Shown: one piece after another, positions 62,525 to 64,000 of the stretch
Layout of the letters: each line of letters begins with the position of its first letter
Position numbering within the stretch: the stretch's first letter is position 1
Source of the DNA: Saprospiraceae bacterium
GTDB taxonomy: Bacteria; Bacteroidota; Bacteroidia; Chitinophagales; Saprospiraceae
Direction of reading: 5' to 3'
NCBI GenBank assembly: GCA_020628645.1
Contig: JAHDES010000016.1
Location: 39,547-103,546, forward strand
Length of the DNA stretch: 64,000 bases
Position numbers and translations under genes: made by a program
The notes under the pieces: generated by a model
Database searches by the model: none
Told to the model about the DNA's origin: nothing
Seen by the model: only the letters and a program-made list of their open reading frames with translations

Positions 62525-63784
62525 ATGACAACAAAAGTTACCACACTTATCTTTCTATTTTTATCTACTCTTTCTATTAATATCTTATTGGCACAAGAAA
62601 CCATTGTAGCCCCCAATTCATTGCGTCAATCTTTAGTTACGGATGGTTTCAATAGTGTATCTGAGGCAGAACTTCTAAAAAGAGAAGCCTTATATGAAAA
62701 GGCGTATCGTGAATATTGCAATTCATCGAACGAAGAAAAAGATCTCTTAACCGTTTATCAATTGCCTATTGTCTTCCATATTATAAATCAAGAAAATGGA
62801 ACTGAAATCACCAATGAAGAAGCCGTATACAAGACATTGGCAGATGTAAATGCAGCCTTTTCGAATGTAGGATATTACAACTCAGACACTGGTGTTGATG
62901 TGAGAATACAATTTTGCTTGGCAGCGCAAAGTCCTACAGGTATTACATCAAATGGGATTACCAAATCGTATTCCTCTTTAAGTGTCATCAACGAAGGTAA
63001 TTCTCTTGATTTACCTAATCTTATAAGCTGGAATACGACGGAATATATTAATGTATGGATTGTTAGAAGTATCAATAGTATTATTGTTGGGGTTAATCCA
63101 TTAGCATACTCTACTTTTCCTACAGATCATGGTAAACCTAAGGATGGGGTTGTGATTGAAAGTAAATTTTTTGGCGATTCTGCTGTTAAATCCGCGCTTT
63201 TGGTTCATGAGTTGGGGCGTTATTTGGGATTGTACGATATATTTTATAGAGGGTGCGATAATGGAAATTGTTTACAAAATGGAGATCGTGTTTGTGATAC
63301 GCCTCCTGTTAAAGGATACACAAATGACGCTTGTGATGAACCATTCAATTCCTGTTTAACTGATGTCAATCTTGATGATGAGAATAACCCATTTAAGAAT
63401 GACCAAAATGATTTACAGAACAATTTTATGGATTATGGTGATCTAGATTGCTATAATTCATTTACGGAAGGACAAAAAACAAGAATGCGATATACAGCAG
63501 CGTTTATAAGAAGTAGTTTATTCCAAACGAGTTGTACGGAGGTCGATCCTTCCACATCAGTAGTAGATATAGCCGAGCAAGTGTTTAGCATATATCCGAA
63601 TCCTGCTACTCAGCAACTCAATTATGAAAATGGAGTACGTCCTTTAAAGTTATATAATGCAATAGGGCAATTGGTTTATGAAACGACTGCTGTTAGTGGT
63701 TCGATAGATGTATCTAATTTCCCCAATGGTATTTATTATCTTACTGATTTTAAACGTACGGAAAAGGTGGTGATTAATAATTGA
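62525..63784 (+). CDS. T9SS-exported M43-type metalloprotease homologue with altered zinc site
   Basis: A 419-aa protein. Signal peptide residues 1-23 (ending LLAQ). The body matches the pregnancy-associated plasma protein A / cytophagalysin (M43) family: LPIVFHIINQENGTEITNEE, a Cys-rich loop CDNGNCLQNGDRVCDTPP and the Met-turn region NNFMDYGDLDCYNSF. The zinc motif, normally HExxHxxGxxH, reads HELGRYLGLYD: His228 and Glu229 remain, but Arg232 replaces the second His and Asp238 the third. A T9SS sorting domain ends the protein (FSIYPNPATQQLNYE onward). It is probably inactive as a protease or uses another metal set. An intrinsic terminator follows. Confidence 0.85.
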   Translation: MTTKVTTLIFLFLSTLSINILLAQETIVAPNSLRQSLVTDGFNSVSEAELLKREALYEKAYREYCNSSNEEKDLLTVYQLPIVFHIINQENGTEITNEEAVYKTLADVNAAFSNVGYYNSDTGVDVRIQFCLAAQSPTGITSNGITKSYSSLSVINEGNSLDLPNLISWNTTEYINVWIVRSINSIIVGVNPLAYSTFPTDHGKPKDGVVIESKFFGDSAVKSALLVHELGRYLGLYDIFYRGCDNGNCLQNGDRVCDTPPVKGYTNDACDEPFNSCLTDVNLDDENNPFKNDQNDLQNNFMDYGDLDCYNSFTEGQKTRMRYTAAFIRSSLFQTSCTEVDPSTSVVDIAEQVFSIYPNPATQQLNYENGVRPLKLYNAIGQLVYETTAVSGSIDVSNFPNGIYYLTDFKRTEKVVINN

Positions 63785-63816
63785 TTTTGATCAGGAAATT
63801 CAAAAAATATCGCTAA

Positions 63817-63857
63817 AATGGCTAGAGGAAGGAGGATTTTCACCTAGCCATTTTTTT
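63817..63857 (+). terminator. Intrinsic terminator
   Basis: The stem aatggctag / ctagccatt is followed by seven T residues, 32 bases after the M43-type gene. The stem arms are nearly the same as those of the rng terminator at 24334-24369. Confidence 0.85.
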
Positions 63858-63946
63858 AGTTAAGCCTAAAAAAACTGTAAAAATATTTTGTTACAACAAT
63901 AAGATGTACGTATATTAGTGGCATACTATAAAGCTGAAATTAAAAC

Positions 63947-64000
63947 AAACAGTCTTTCAAACAGTCTTTCAAACAGTCTTTCAAACAGTCTTTCAAACAG
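63947..64000. repeat. 12-bp tandem repeat array, cut by window end
   Basis: Four and a half perfect copies of aaacagtctttc, running off the window. No spacer is present between units, so it is a minisatellite and not a CRISPR array. A unit length of 12 (a multiple of three) would keep frame if it entered a coding region beyond the window. Confidence 0.9.

Noticed and set aside
63947..64000. Possible CRISPR array at the right end
   Set aside because: The 12-bp units are contiguous without spacers and no cas gene is in the window.
1..64000. Mobile elements, prophage, tRNA, rRNA or defence systems
   Set aside because: I looked on both strands for transposase or integrase motifs, tRNA T-loop patterns and phage genes and found none that I could support.

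Overview
The window is A+T-rich and looks like a chromosomal segment of a member of the Bacteroidota, most likely near Saprospiria (class level is inference). The evidence is: four secreted proteins that end in type IX secretion (T9SS) C-terminal sorting domains; promoters of the Bacteroidota type (TTG, about 20 bases, TAnnTTTG); few Shine-Dalgarno sequences; a linear arginine pathway built on an acylornithine carbamoyltransferase (ArgF'); an HU - TPR - basic 31-aa protein - RNase G cluster; and DUF5916 and DUF6089 outer-membrane proteins. I saw no rRNA, tRNA, transposase, prophage or CRISPR array.

Layout. 1-4.8 kb: the C-terminal part of an amidohydrolase cut by the window edge, a T9SS-exported metzincin protease, and a tandem pair of near-identical lipoproteins. 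4.8-9.3 kb: Bcp peroxiredoxin, RecX, an HD protein, a MerR/cobalamin-fold regulator without the cobalamin histidine, and a Tat-exported GH109-type enzyme. 9.3-14.7 kb: an anchored M20 peptidase and two T9SS proteins with thioredoxin-like folds. 14.8-24 kb: ALDH7-type dehydrogenase, glycosyltransferase, RluB-type pseudouridine synthase, M48 lipoprotein, orphan ABC ATPase, cytochrome c, formimidoyltransferase-cyclodeaminase and a MurG-like glycosyltransferase. 24.2-27.7 kb: a 40-aa lipoprotein and, on the minus strand, HU, a TPR protein, a bS22/mS38-like microprotein and RNase G. 27.8-33.6 kb: aldo/keto reductase, acyl-CoA ligase, CBS protein, carboxypeptidase-regulatory-like protein, VOC protein and an esterase.

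33.7-39.3 kb holds the most unusual block: a five-gene unit (esterase, ATP-grasp ligase, class I glutamine amidotransferase, permuted ATP-grasp-like enzyme, second ATP-grasp ligase) with a good promoter and a double terminator. It looks like a dedicated amide/peptide-forming pathway whose product I cannot name. 39.3-47.7 kb is an eight-gene arginine operon (GNAT, argG, argC, argD, argF', argB, argE-like, argH). It is preceded by a promoter that sits almost on the start of a 27-codon arginine-rich leader peptide, which I read as a candidate attenuator.

47.7-54 kb: CinA, an FCP1-like phosphatase, a MoxR-type ATPase with a small membrane protein, an orphan LytTR response regulator, an M28 peptidase and a 22-aa hydrophobic microprotein with its own terminator. 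54-64 kb: a DUF6089 outer-membrane protein, a 1343-residue protein with the layout of mammalian soluble adenylyl cyclase, a DUF5916 barrel, an unknown 136-aa protein, a T9SS M43-type protein whose zinc site is broken, and a 12-bp tandem repeat running off the end of the window. At least two families of short dispersed palindromic repeats lie between genes.
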